The position numbers were made by a program, and so were the translations under genes. Of a DNA stretch of 64,000 bases, positions 15,446 to 23,144 are shown piece by piece. Numbering within the stretch: position 1 is the stretch's first letter; the number at the start of each line of letters is the position of its first letter. The notes beneath the pieces were generated by a model. The model had not been told where the DNA came from. It worked only from the letters and a program-made list of their open reading frames with translations, and did no database searches. This DNA is from Brevibacterium permense. GTDB taxonomy: Bacteria > Actinomycetota > Actinomycetes > Actinomycetales > Brevibacteriaceae. The stretch is taken from assembly GCF_013280495.1 (NCBI RefSeq), contig NZ_JABSSX010000012.1, positions 1 through 64,000 on the forward strand. Direction: 5' to 3'.

Positions 15446-16918
15446 ATGGATCTCAGCATGGTGGCATCGGTGGCAACGACGACGTGGATCGTCATCGAAT
15501 ACATCGTGAAGATCATCGCGGTCGGTGTGGTGCCGGAGAACCGTCGCCCGTCATCGTCATCGGCATGGCTGCTGCTCATCCTGTTCGTACCGATCGTCGG
15601 AATTCCCGCATTCCTGCTGCTCGGCAGCCCGTATATCGATCAGCGCCGCGCCCGGATCCAGGCCGAAGCGAACGAACTCATGCACGAAGGTGCCGACGAC
15701 CTGCCCGATGTGCCGCCGTCGCTGGTCGCAAAGCCCGAATTCGTCTCCGTCGCCCAGCTGGGACGGGCACTGACCGCGCTGCCGATGGTCACCGGCGACA
15801 GCCATGGGGTGATCTCGGACTACGAGGACTCGATCGCGCGGATGGCCGAACTCGTCGACGGGGCACACGAATACGTCCACGTCGAGATCTACATCATGGC
15901 GTGGGATTCGACGACGGACGTCTTCTTCCAGGCGCTCGAGCGAGCGTCGGCACGCGGGGTCGAAGTCCGTGTCCTCTTCGACCACATCGGGTCTCGGAAG
16001 TATCCGGGATTCCACCGGCTCGGCAAGCGACTGAATGCGGCCGGCATCGAATGGCACCTGATGCTGCCGTTCATTCCGTGGCGCGGCAAGGCTCGCCGCA
16101 TCGACCTGCGCAACCACCGCAAGCTGCTCGTCATCGACGGCAAGCGGGCGATGATGGGTTCGCAGAACATGATCGATTCGAGCTACCTCAACAGGAAGAA
16201 CTCCCAGATCGGCCGGAACTGGCACGACATCATGGTCGAGCTCTCCGGGCCCATCGTCGCCGGAATCGAAGCGGTGTTCTCCACCGACTGGTATTCCGAA
16301 TCGGGGCAGGCTCTGGGCATCCGCCCGTACGAGCGCGACGGCAACGAGCCCGAAGTGGGCGGGGCGACGAGCGCGATGCAGCTGGTTCCTTCGGGCCCCG
16401 GGTTCACGACCGCTCCGAACCTCAAGGTCTTCACCTCGATGATGTACCTGTCGCAGAAGCGTCTGGCCATCGTCAGCCCCTACTTCGTGCCCGACGAATC
16501 GCTGCAGGCTGCCGTGGAGACCGCGGCTAGGCGCGGGGTCGACGTCGAGCTCTACGTCAGTGAACAGGCGGACCAGTACATGGTCGACCGGGCACAGTCG
16601 TCCTACTACCGGTCGCTGCTCGAAGCGGGGGTGCGGATCTTCCTGTACCCGAAACCCGCCGTGCTGCACACGAAGTGCTTCATCGTCGACGACCTCTATG
16701 CCGTGATGGGCTCATCGAACATGGACATGCGCTCGTTCGGTCTCAACTACGAGATCAGCCTGCTGACCACCGGCGGCGACCTGATCGACGATATCGTCGA
16801 CGTCGTCGCCGACTACCAGGACGTCAGCCGCGAACTCACCCTGGAGGAATGGGAGAAGCGGCCGTGGCCCCGCCGCTATATGGAGTCCGTCATGCGCCTG
16901 ACCTCTTCGCTGCAGTAG
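15446..16918 (+). CDS. cls: cardiolipin synthase (phospholipase D superfamily)
   Basis: A 490-residue membrane enzyme that condenses phosphatidylglycerol into cardiolipin. Two N-terminal membrane helices (about residues 10-30 and 38-60, the second LLLILFVPIVGIPAFLLL) precede two PLD active sites: HRKLLVIDGKRAMMGSQN and HTKCFIVDDLYAVMGSSN, each HxKxxxxD. ATG 15446 follows GGGAGCAC; an in-frame GTG further upstream adds only a non-conserved lead. It stands alone between two hairpins and is one of four genes lying between the acyl-CoA dehydrogenase and the hydratase/lyase genes that usually accompany it. Confidence 0.9.
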   Translation: MDLSMVASVATTTWIVIEYIVKIIAVGVVPENRRPSSSSAWLLLILFVPIVGIPAFLLLGSPYIDQRRARIQAEANELMHEGADDLPDVPPSLVAKPEFVSVAQLGRALTALPMVTGDSHGVISDYEDSIARMAELVDGAHEYVHVEIYIMAWDSTTDVFFQALERASARGVEVRVLFDHIGSRKYPGFHRLGKRLNAAGIEWHLMLPFIPWRGKARRIDLRNHRKLLVIDGKRAMMGSQNMIDSSYLNRKNSQIGRNWHDIMVELSGPIVAGIEAVFSTDWYSESGQALGIRPYERDGNEPEVGGATSAMQLVPSGPGFTTAPNLKVFTSMMYLSQKRLAIVSPYFVPDESLQAAVETAARRGVDVELYVSEQADQYMVDRAQSSYYRSLLEAGVRIFLYPKPAVLHTKCFIVDDLYAVMGSSNMDMRSFGLNYEISLLTTGGDLIDDIVDVVADYQDVSRELTLEEWEKRPWPRRYMESVMRLTSSLQ

Positions 16919-17002
16919 GTGGGAGCCCGGAGCCTCTTGTGCAGCAGGTGGGGTGCTGTGCAGGTGCGGGCGATCGCATCGCGTGCTGTGGTGCAGAATT
17001 GT

Positions 17003-17048
17003 GGTCACTTTCGGATAGCTGCGTCCAAATCCAGGTCACTATCGGATA
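17003..17048 (+). repeat. short direct repeat, possible insertion-element remnant
   Basis: GGTCACTTTCGGATA (17003-17017) and GGTCACTATCGGATA (17034-17048) are 15-base direct repeats, 31 bases apart, differing at one position. They lie in a non-coding gap of about 215 bases between cardiolipin synthase and the HAD gene. No transposase is nearby. They could be a transposon-end remnant or a binding site pair. Confidence 0.35.
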
Positions 17049-17135
17049 CTTTACGCGGCCAGAAATATCCGTTAGCGACCTAAGTCTTCGGGGGAGTTGA
17101 GTTCATCGCCGGGAAGTGCGGCTGGCCGGCCTGTT

Positions 17136-17957
17136 TCAGGCGGAACCTGTGGGGTCGGGGCCGAGGTCGCCGCGGCTCTCCAGCGGCACGTCCAGCAGGT
17201 TGTGGACGCCGTCGACGATCTCGTTGGGTCGGAACGGGAAGCGGCGGACATCCTCGGCGGTGGAGATCCCCGACAACACGAGCACGGTGTGCATGCCCGC
17301 TTCCATGCCCGCGATGATGTCGGTGTCCATGCGGTCGCCGATCATTGCGGTGCTCATCGAATGGGCGCCGATCCTATTCAGGGCCGAGCGGAACATCATC
17401 GGGTTGGGCTTGCCCACGACGTAGGGTTCGCGGTTCGTCGCCTTCGTGATGAGGGCGGCGATGGCACCGGTGGCAGGCAGGACACCCTCGGGGGACGGGC
17501 CGGTGGCGTCGGGGTTCGTGACGATGAAGCGGGAGCCGGCATCGATGAGTCGGATCGCCTTCGTGATCGCCTCGAACGAATAAGAATGGGTCTCGCCGAC
17601 GACGACGAAGTCCGGGTCGTGCTCGGTCATGACGAACCCGGCCTCGTGGACCGCCGTGGTCAGCCCCGCCTCGCCGACGACATAGGCCGTGCCGTGCTCG
17701 ACCTGATTGGACAGGAAATCCGCGGTGGCCATCGCCGAGGTCCAGATGTTCGACTCGGGGACGTCGAGCCCGTTCGAGCGCAGCCGAGCGGAGAGGTCGC
17801 GAGCGGTGTAGATGGAGTTGTTCGTCAGCACCAGGTAGGGGATATCGGCCTGACGCCACTGGGCCAGCAGCTCTGCGGCTCCCGGCAGAGGGTTGTTCTC
17901 CTTGACCAGGACGCCGTCCATATCGGTCAGCCAGCAGTCGATCGAATCGCGATCCAT
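17136..17957 (-). CDS. HAD-superfamily phosphatase, NagD/UmpH (class IIA) type
   Basis: A 273-residue haloacid-dehalogenase phosphatase. The nucleophile motif LTDMDGVLVKENNPLPGA (Asp12/Asp14) opens the protein, motif II is LVLTNNSIYTARDL, and the acid pair lies in MIGDRMDTDIIAGMEAGM. The large C2 cap between them (about residues 80-190, with VGKPNPMMF after it) marks class IIA, which includes nucleotide and p-nitrophenyl phosphatases. The substrate is not predictable. ATG 17957 has the ribosome site GAGGAGAGAC. It is divergent from the ArsR gene. Confidence 0.88.
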   Translation of the reverse strand: MDRDSIDCWLTDMDGVLVKENNPLPGAAELLAQWRQADIPYLVLTNNSIYTARDLSARLRSNGLDVPESNIWTSAMATADFLSNQVEHGTAYVVGEAGLTTAVHEAGFVMTEHDPDFVVVGETHSYSFEAITKAIRLIDAGSRFIVTNPDATGPSPEGVLPATGAIAALITKATNREPYVVGKPNPMMFRSALNRIGAHSMSTAMIGDRMDTDIIAGMEAGMHTVLVLSGISTAEDVRRFPFRPNEIVDGVHNLLDVPLESRGDLGPDPTGSA

Positions 17958-18083
17958 GTCTCTCCTCGAGCTCGGGGTGGGCCGAAGCGGCTGCTTCCAG
18001 CCTAGTCGGGTTGGGCGCAAGTGTGCTGAGAAGTCCGATCCGAGGTGGTGCCGTACCTCTTTGCGGATCGTCCCAGAGCCCCC

Positions 18084-18131
18084 TTGACGGGACGGTCGAG
18101 GAGTGTATTGTAGTAATCACTTAATTAAGGG
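18084..18131 (+). promoter_or_regulatory. promoter and AT-rich dyad ahead of the ArsR gene
   Basis: A -35 box TTGACG (18084-18089) and a -10 candidate TATTGT (18106-18111), 16 bp apart, are followed by the palindrome CTTAATTAAG (18120-18129) and then AGGGG as ribosome site. The dyad would cover the transcription start and is the natural candidate for ArsR autorepression. Confidence 0.5.
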
Positions 18132-18140
18132 GATGCTTAA

Positions 18141-18503
18141 ATGAGTATGGATCACGTCTTCGCGGCGCTTGCCGATCCGACGCGTCGGGCGATCATCGAT
18201 CGTCTGCGCGGGGGAGACAAGACCGCCGGTGAGCTCGCGGAACCGCTGCCGATCAGTCGTTCCGCGGTCTCCCAACACCTCAAGGTGCTCGAGACGGCAG
18301 GGCTGATCACCCGATCGAAATCCGCGCAGCAGCGCATCGTCGCACTCAATCCCGATTCCCTCACCGAGGCGGCTGACTGGCTGCAGGCGGCCCGCGACGA
18401 ATGGCAGCAGCGCTTCGACAGCCTCGACCGCATCCTCGCCGAGGAGGTGCCCACCGATACATCGACGACCGACCCGTCGACCGCAGATCGAACTGCGGAC
18501 TGA
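18141..18503 (+). CDS. ArsR-family transcriptional regulator
   Basis: A 120-residue winged-helix protein: DHVFAALADPTRRAIIDRL, then the recognition helix region ISRSAVSQHLKVLETAGLI. It has no metal-binding Cys motif and belongs to the ArsR subgroup paired with SRPBCC proteins rather than to metal sensors. The last 20 residues are a Thr/Asp-rich tail (TSTTDPSTADRTAD). The SRPBCC gene follows 83 bases downstream, a frequent pairing in which the regulator controls the partner. An AT-rich palindrome lies directly upstream. Confidence 0.88.
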   Translation: MSMDHVFAALADPTRRAIIDRLRGGDKTAGELAEPLPISRSAVSQHLKVLETAGLITRSKSAQQRIVALNPDSLTEAADWLQAARDEWQQRFDSLDRILAEEVPTDTSTTDPSTADRTAD

Positions 18504-18586
18504 CCATCGAGATCAACCACGTACCGAACGACGCAGACATCATGTACGACGCAGACATCATGCACGACTCAAGGAGGAGAACAGCG

Positions 18587-19144
18587 ATGAACGCCGAGAA
18601 CACAGCCAACACAGACACCTCAGCCAACACAGCCAACACAGCCAACACAGACACCTCAGCCAACACAGGCACCACAGTGACCGATCCGAACAGCGCACAG
18701 GCGGGAGAGCCCGGATTCACCATCGTCCGCGAATTCGCCGCCCCGCGCGCCCGCGTCTGGGAAGCCTGGACGAACCCGGACGTCATGGCCCGCTGGTTCC
18801 ACCCCGAAACGCTGGTCACCCCACGCGAATCCGTATCCGTCGACCTGCGGGTCGGCGGCGAATACACCTATACGATGCGCATACCCGACACGGGACAGGA
18901 GTTCCCGACCGCCGGGAAGTACCTTCACATCGACGAGCCCGTCCGCCTCGACTTCACTTGGGGAAGTCCCGGCGAGATCGACGATGCCCTGCGCGTCAGC
19001 GTCGCACTTGAGGAGATCGACGCCGACCGCACTCGCATGACGTTCACGCTGACCGGCCTGCCCGACGATTCGGGTGAAGACGCCAGTGCCTACGACGGAT
19101 GGTCATCGGCTTTCAACGAACTCGGCGCAGAGCTCGGTTCCTGA
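18587..19144 (+). CDS. SRPBCC-domain protein (AHSA1 type) with a repetitive N-terminus
   Basis: The 185-residue product starts with a low-complexity stretch of Asn, Thr, Ala, Asp and Ser (residues about 4-30) built from repeats of ACAGCCAACACAGACACCTC at DNA level, then a START/SRPBCC domain like the C-terminal domain of Hsp90 activator AHSA1: FTIVREFAAPRARVWEAWT, MARWFHPE, and the C-terminal helix YDGWSSAFNELGAEL. Such proteins bind hydrophobic ligands. The ATG has an ideal ribosome site (AAGGAGGAGAACAGCG). The upstream spacer also carries a direct repeat (GCAGACATCATG twice, 18531-18562). It pairs with the ArsR gene. Confidence 0.8.
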   Translation: MNAENTANTDTSANTANTANTDTSANTGTTVTDPNSAQAGEPGFTIVREFAAPRARVWEAWTNPDVMARWFHPETLVTPRESVSVDLRVGGEYTYTMRIPDTGQEFPTAGKYLHIDEPVRLDFTWGSPGEIDDALRVSVALEEIDADRTRMTFTLTGLPDDSGEDASAYDGWSSAFNELGAELGS

Positions 19145-19157
19145 CTGCAGCCACGTC

Positions 19158-19196
19158 GAGGCGGCTCACGCGGATTCCGTCCGGGTGGGCCGCCTC
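19158..19196 (+). terminator. hairpin after the SRPBCC gene
   Basis: GAGGCGGCTCAC (19158-19169) pairs with GTGGGCCGCCTC (19185-19196) with one T-G mismatch, 13 bases after the stop codon. No T run follows, but its position fits a transcription end before the hydratase gene. Confidence 0.5.
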
Positions 19197-19278
19197 AGCG
19201 TGCCATCGTGTAACCCCCGGGTCGCAGGGGTCCGGTGAATGGCGATAAACTCAAATCACGACGAGTGAGGAGCGTTAC

Positions 19279-19809
19279 ATGAGTGACAAGGTCATTGCAC
19301 AACGAGGTCTGTGGCTGGACGAGATGGAAGTCGGCGCCACCTATAAGCACGCGCCGGGCCGCACCGTCACCGAGGCGGACAACACCCTGTTCACGGCCGT
19401 GACGATGAATACTCAGGCTCTGCACCTCGACGCGGCATGGTCGGCCGCCGAACCCTTCGGCGAGCGCCTCGTCAACTCGATGTTCACCCTGGCTACCCTC
19501 ATCGGTCTGTCCGTGTCCCAGCTGACGCAGGGCACGACAGTCGGAAACCTCGGCTTCTCCGAGGTCAGCTTCCCGGCCCCGATGTTCCACGGCGACACCC
19601 TCTACGCGGAGACGACGATCCTCGACAAACGCAATTCGAAGTCCCGTCCGGGCCAGGGAATCGTCACCTTCGAACATCGCGGCTACAACCAGGACGGCAA
19701 GCTCGTCGCAAAGGCCGTGCGCCAGGCGATGATGTTCGACTCCAGCCACGAGTCCTCGGCTGCGACGTCCGTCGCCGGCACCGCCGATCAGACCGACACC
19801 GGAAAGTGA
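19279..19809 (+). CDS. MaoC-family hydratase
   Basis: A 176-residue hot-dog-fold hydratase of the MaoC family. The active-site region is GRTVTEADNTLFTAVTMNTQALHLDAAWS, corresponding to the D-x(4)-H hydratase motif; FGERLVNSMFTLATLIG and FPAPMFHGDTLYAET are also typical. It is followed 8 bases later by a CitE-like lyase. In mycobacteria the same pair (Rv2499c and Rv2498c) sits beside accD1-accA1-fadE19, where the hydratase is proposed to act on 3-methylglutaconyl-CoA in leucine breakdown. By that parallel it works with the operon at 10422-15270, although four genes intervene here. The ribosome site GAGGAGCG precedes the ATG. Confidence 0.85.
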   Translation: MSDKVIAQRGLWLDEMEVGATYKHAPGRTVTEADNTLFTAVTMNTQALHLDAAWSAAEPFGERLVNSMFTLATLIGLSVSQLTQGTTVGNLGFSEVSFPAPMFHGDTLYAETTILDKRNSKSRPGQGIVTFEHRGYNQDGKLVAKAVRQAMMFDSSHESSAATSVAGTADQTDTGK

Positions 19810-19817
19810 GCCCCCAT

Positions 19818-20621
19818 ATGTCCCTCGAGTTCAAACCCGCCTGGCTCTTCGTCCCCGGCGACCGCCCCGACCGGTATACGAAAGCGGCCGAACGCTCGGA
19901 TATCGTCATCCTCGACCTCGAGGACGCCGTCAACGAAGCCGACAAAGCAGCAGCACGGGAGTCCGTCGTCGACTTCCCGCTCGACCCCACCCGCACGGTC
20001 GTGCGGGTGAACTCCCACGATTCGGGCCACCTCGGCGAGGATCTCAAGATGCTCGCGCGCACCGACTACACGGCCGTGATGCTGCCGAAGGCAGAGCTTG
20101 CATCCGATGTGTCGATTCTATCCGGATTCCAGGTCATCGCGCTCATCGAAACCGCGCTCGGGGCCCTCAACGTCGCCGAGATCGCCGCCGCTCCGAATGT
20201 CTATGCGCTGATGTGGGGATCGGAGGATCTCATCGCCGACCTCGGCGGAGGCTCCTCCCGCAAGGCCGATGGTGGCTACCGTGACGTGGCCAAACACGTG
20301 CGCAGCCAGACCCTGCTCGCCGCCCGCGCCCACCGAAAGTTCGCGCTCGACTCGATCTGGGCGGACATTCCGAACCTCGAAGGACTGGCAGCCGAAGCCG
20401 AAGACGCCGTGCAGTCGGGGTTCTCCGGCAAGGTCTCCATCCACCCCAACCATGTGCCCGTCGTCCGCGACGCCTTCCGCCCCAGCGAGGAACAGCTGAC
20501 CTGGGCGCGGTCCGTGCTCGACCTGGCGAAGACGGAGAAGGGCGCATTCTCCTTCGAGGGCAAGATGATCGACGCCCCGCTGCTCAAGCACGCCGAACTC
20601 ATCGTCGCCCGCGCGAGCTGA
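19818..20621 (+). CDS. CitE-like CoA-ester lyase (HpcH/HpaI aldolase family)
   Basis: A 267-residue TIM-barrel lyase: LFVPGDRPDRYTKAAERSD, ILDLEDAVNEADK (acidic metal ligand), VVRVNSHDSG, VALIETALGALN-like strand and MWGSEDLIADLGG. It is a stand-alone CitE relative, not part of a citrate lyase complex. The mycobacterial counterpart Rv2498c cleaves (R)-HMG-CoA and citramalyl-CoA, linking leucine breakdown and itaconate disposal; I infer the same here from the conserved MaoC partner. Coupled to the hydratase upstream and followed after 12 bases by a peptide deformylase gene. Confidence 0.85.
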   Translation: MSLEFKPAWLFVPGDRPDRYTKAAERSDIVILDLEDAVNEADKAAARESVVDFPLDPTRTVVRVNSHDSGHLGEDLKMLARTDYTAVMLPKAELASDVSILSGFQVIALIETALGALNVAEIAAAPNVYALMWGSEDLIADLGGGSSRKADGGYRDVAKHVRSQTLLAARAHRKFALDSIWADIPNLEGLAAEAEDAVQSGFSGKVSIHPNHVPVVRDAFRPSEEQLTWARSVLDLAKTEKGAFSFEGKMIDAPLLKHAELIVARAS

Positions 20622-20633
20622 GGAAACCACCTC

Positions 20634-21299
20634 GTGCACGCAGCCGATGCGCTGATCGCCGACCAGATCCGTGCCGTCCTCACCGCCGCCGAGGCAGGGG
20701 ATGGGACCGCGCCCATCGTCGAGGCCGGAGACCCCGTCCTCCGGTCCCAGACCCGCCCTTTCGACGGGCAGGTCGACGATGCCGAGCTCGAGCAGCTCGC
20801 CGAGGTGATGCGAGCGACCATGCTCGCCGCCCCGGGAGTCGGCCTCGCCGCCCCGCAGGTGGGCATCGGTTTGTCGATGTTCGTCGCCGAAGATCCCGGC
20901 GCCCGCGATCCCGAAGTCGCGAAGGTTCGGCAGCGGGAGCCGATGCCGCTGCGGGTGGTCCTCAACGCGGGCTATGAACGCGCCGGAGGTGAGGACGTCG
21001 CCTTCTATGAAGGGTGCCTGTCGATCCCCGGCTACCAAGCCGTCGTCGCCCGCCCCCGCAACATCGCGCTGACGGGCATCGACCTGCAGGGTGACCCCAT
21101 CGCCGAGGAGGTCTCCGGCTGGTCGGCGCGCATCGTCGCCCACGAGACCGACCACCTGTCCGGGATCCTCTTCCTCGACAGAGCCGAGATGCGATCCCTG
21201 GCGACGAACGAATCCGTGGCGAAGTTCTGGCACCAGCCCTCGACCCAGAAGGCCGCCGCCGAACTCGGCTTCTCCTTGCCTTCGGGCATGGTGATGTGA
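20634..21299 (+). CDS. def: peptide deformylase
   Basis: Removes the N-formyl group from nascent proteins. All three motifs are present: GVGLAAPQVG (residues about 64-73), EGCLSIPG with the metal-binding Cys, and HETDHLSG with the two His and catalytic Glu (HExxH). At 221 residues it is longer than the minimal enzyme because of about 25 extra residues at the N-terminus. Start GTG 20634 with GAGGAAA upstream. It probably shares the transcript of the MaoC and CitE-like genes. Confidence 0.93.
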   Translation: MHAADALIADQIRAVLTAAEAGDGTAPIVEAGDPVLRSQTRPFDGQVDDAELEQLAEVMRATMLAAPGVGLAAPQVGIGLSMFVAEDPGARDPEVAKVRQREPMPLRVVLNAGYERAGGEDVAFYEGCLSIPGYQAVVARPRNIALTGIDLQGDPIAEEVSGWSARIVAHETDHLSGILFLDRAEMRSLATNESVAKFWHQPSTQKAAAELGFSLPSGMVM

Positions 21300-21386
21300 A
21301 CCTCCGCCGCGGTCGCCGATCCGGATACCGCCGAGACTGTTGACCGCTCTCATCTGCGTCACAGGCGGGCATGTTTCGATGAGGAC

Positions 21387-22562
21387 ATGCGACTTCCCGA
21401 CATCCCCCTTCGCCATCACCGAACCGTCCGCACCGCTGCCGCGCTCGGCACCGGCGCCCTCGCGCTGGTGCGCCGCCGCGACGTCCCTGCCGAACGCCGG
21501 ACCGGCCTGAGAGCGGCAACCGCCCTGGCCAATGCGGGCCTGACCTGGCTGACCGGGTCCCGGGCCTTCCTCGGCAGAGTGGGCGGCTCCAGCGGCATCG
21601 ACGAATTCCTCGGAGCCATCTCCGCCAAAGGGCGCGGTCCCATCCGATATGCTTCCTCTCCTGCCCACATCTCTGACGTCGGAGCACTCGACGGCGATGC
21701 CGACGCGGATACCTGGTGGGACCAGCACGCGAGAGTGACCTCCCCGGCGTTCCTCAATCTTGTCACCGCAGCTGGAGTAGGAGCGGCTTCCTGGGCGGTC
21801 TGGCCGCTGACGGAACGGCTGGCGGAGAAAGTCGATGAGAAACTTCCGAGCGGAGTCGGCCGTGGTCTCAATGCCGTCGTCAACGGCGGGCTCGTCGCGC
21901 TGACAGCCGTCCTCATCGACAAGGTCGAGAACTGGGCCGACGACGTCGAGGACCTCGACTACGCACCGGTCGAGATCGAGCTGCCCTCCCGCATCCGGGA
22001 GTCGCTGAACCTGCTGCTGTCGCAGCCGCATCCGGTCGCACAAGCCACCGCCGAGGCAGTGGCCGAGCAGCTCGGGACCGCGCGCTTCTTCGTCTGGGTC
22101 ACCTACCCGAGAGCTGAGTATCCGGGGAACGAGCCGATCATTCTGGACCCCGACCGGCTGGCCGCGATCGTCAGAGACGAAGACATCGAGAGCATCGACG
22201 TCTACCCCGCAGCATCATCCCCGCGGGTGGTTCCGGGAACGCAGACGTACCCGGTCGTCGGGATCAGACAGAGCACGGGCCAAGATGGGGGAGAGACGGC
22301 TGAGATGGAACTGAGCCTGAGCATCGTCAACGGCTATGTCGACGCCATCTCGTTCAGCGCGCCTGATTCAGAGATCAGCGTCTCCGACGATCTTCCGCAA
22401 GGTTCGGTGCCGGGAACGCTGCATCCCGAGGGGCTCGAACAGGAGTCAGACGACGCGGGATATTCGAGCAGCTTCGAGATCCTCGACGAGGACGAACACA
22501 TGAGCGTGCTGGCGACGTGGCCCGCCCCCGACCAGCTGACCTTCCGTGCCGATGGCAGCTGA
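21387..22562 (+). CDS. hypothetical protein with predicted membrane segments
   Basis: I do not recognise this 391-residue protein. The N-terminal 60 residues are basic and alanine-rich (AAALGTGALALVRRR), and residues about 130-190 contain two moderately hydrophobic stretches (FLNLVTAAGVGAASWAVWPL and LNAVVNGGLVALTAVLI) that may span or attach to the membrane. The C-terminal half is acidic and soluble, with strand-like segments ending in DEDEHMSVLATWP. ATG 21387 has GAGG two bases upstream. No neighbour suggests a role. Confidence 0.6.
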   Translation: MRLPDIPLRHHRTVRTAAALGTGALALVRRRDVPAERRTGLRAATALANAGLTWLTGSRAFLGRVGGSSGIDEFLGAISAKGRGPIRYASSPAHISDVGALDGDADADTWWDQHARVTSPAFLNLVTAAGVGAASWAVWPLTERLAEKVDEKLPSGVGRGLNAVVNGGLVALTAVLIDKVENWADDVEDLDYAPVEIELPSRIRESLNLLLSQPHPVAQATAEAVAEQLGTARFFVWVTYPRAEYPGNEPIILDPDRLAAIVRDEDIESIDVYPAASSPRVVPGTQTYPVVGIRQSTGQDGGETAEMELSLSIVNGYVDAISFSAPDSEISVSDDLPQGSVPGTLHPEGLEQESDDAGYSSSFEILDEDEHMSVLATWPAPDQLTFRADGS

Positions 22563-22603
22563 TCGTACCGCTGGGCCCGGGAATAACCTGCTCGCGTCAT
22601 CGT

Positions 22604-22609
22604 TATACC
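22604..22609 (+). promoter_or_regulatory. -10 box placed for a leaderless msrA transcript
   Basis: TATACC lies five bases before the msrA ATG, and no ribosome site is visible ahead of that ATG. Transcription would start at or next to the start codon, as in the leaderless mRNAs common in actinobacteria. No clear -35 box is seen. Confidence 0.4.
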
Positions 22610-22613
22610 TTAC

Positions 22614-23144
22614 ATGAGCGATCTTCGTACCCTCACCCTCGGCGCCGGCTGCTTCTGGTGCCTCGACGCCGTCTACCAGCGGACCACCGGCGTGAGAGAA
22701 GTGATCTCCGGCTACACCGGCGGACACACTGACAACCCCGGATACCGTGAGGTCTGCTCCGGGATGACCGGCCATGCCGAAGCCCTTCAGGTGACCTTCG
22801 ACGCCGACATCGTCCCCGAAGACGTCATCCTCGGCCTGTTCTTCACCGGCCACGACCCCACGAGCCTCAACCGCCAGGGCTACGACGTCGGCACCCAGTA
22901 CCGGTCGGCCATGTTCTATCGCGACGAGACCGAGAAGCAGCACTTCGCCGCGGCCATCGAATCCGCGCAGAGCCTCTTCGACGATCCGATCGTGACCACC
23001 CTCGAACCGCTGGGCACCTTCTATCCCGCCGAGGCGGTCCACCAGGACTTCTACACCGCGAACCCGGACAACGGCTACTGCCGTGTCATCATCGACCCGA
23101 AACTCAGCAAGGCCCGCACCGCCTTCGCCGAATGGGTGAGCTGA
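22614..23144 (+). CDS. msrA: peptide-methionine (S)-S-oxide reductase
   Basis: A 176-residue MsrA that repairs oxidised methionine in proteins. The catalytic motif is GAGCFWCLDAVY near the N-terminus; further signatures are GYTGGHTDNPGYREVCSGMTGHAEALQV and VGTQYRSAMF-like residues. A Cys replaces the Phe-Glu neighbour (GCFWC rather than GCFWG), so the resolving chemistry may differ slightly. Its TGA overlaps the ATG of the nitroreductase gene by one base, indicating coupled expression in a redox-repair unit. Probably translated from a leaderless mRNA. Confidence 0.92.
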   Translation: MSDLRTLTLGAGCFWCLDAVYQRTTGVREVISGYTGGHTDNPGYREVCSGMTGHAEALQVTFDADIVPEDVILGLFFTGHDPTSLNRQGYDVGTQYRSAMFYRDETEKQHFAAAIESAQSLFDDPIVTTLEPLGTFYPAEAVHQDFYTANPDNGYCRVIIDPKLSKARTAFAEWVS

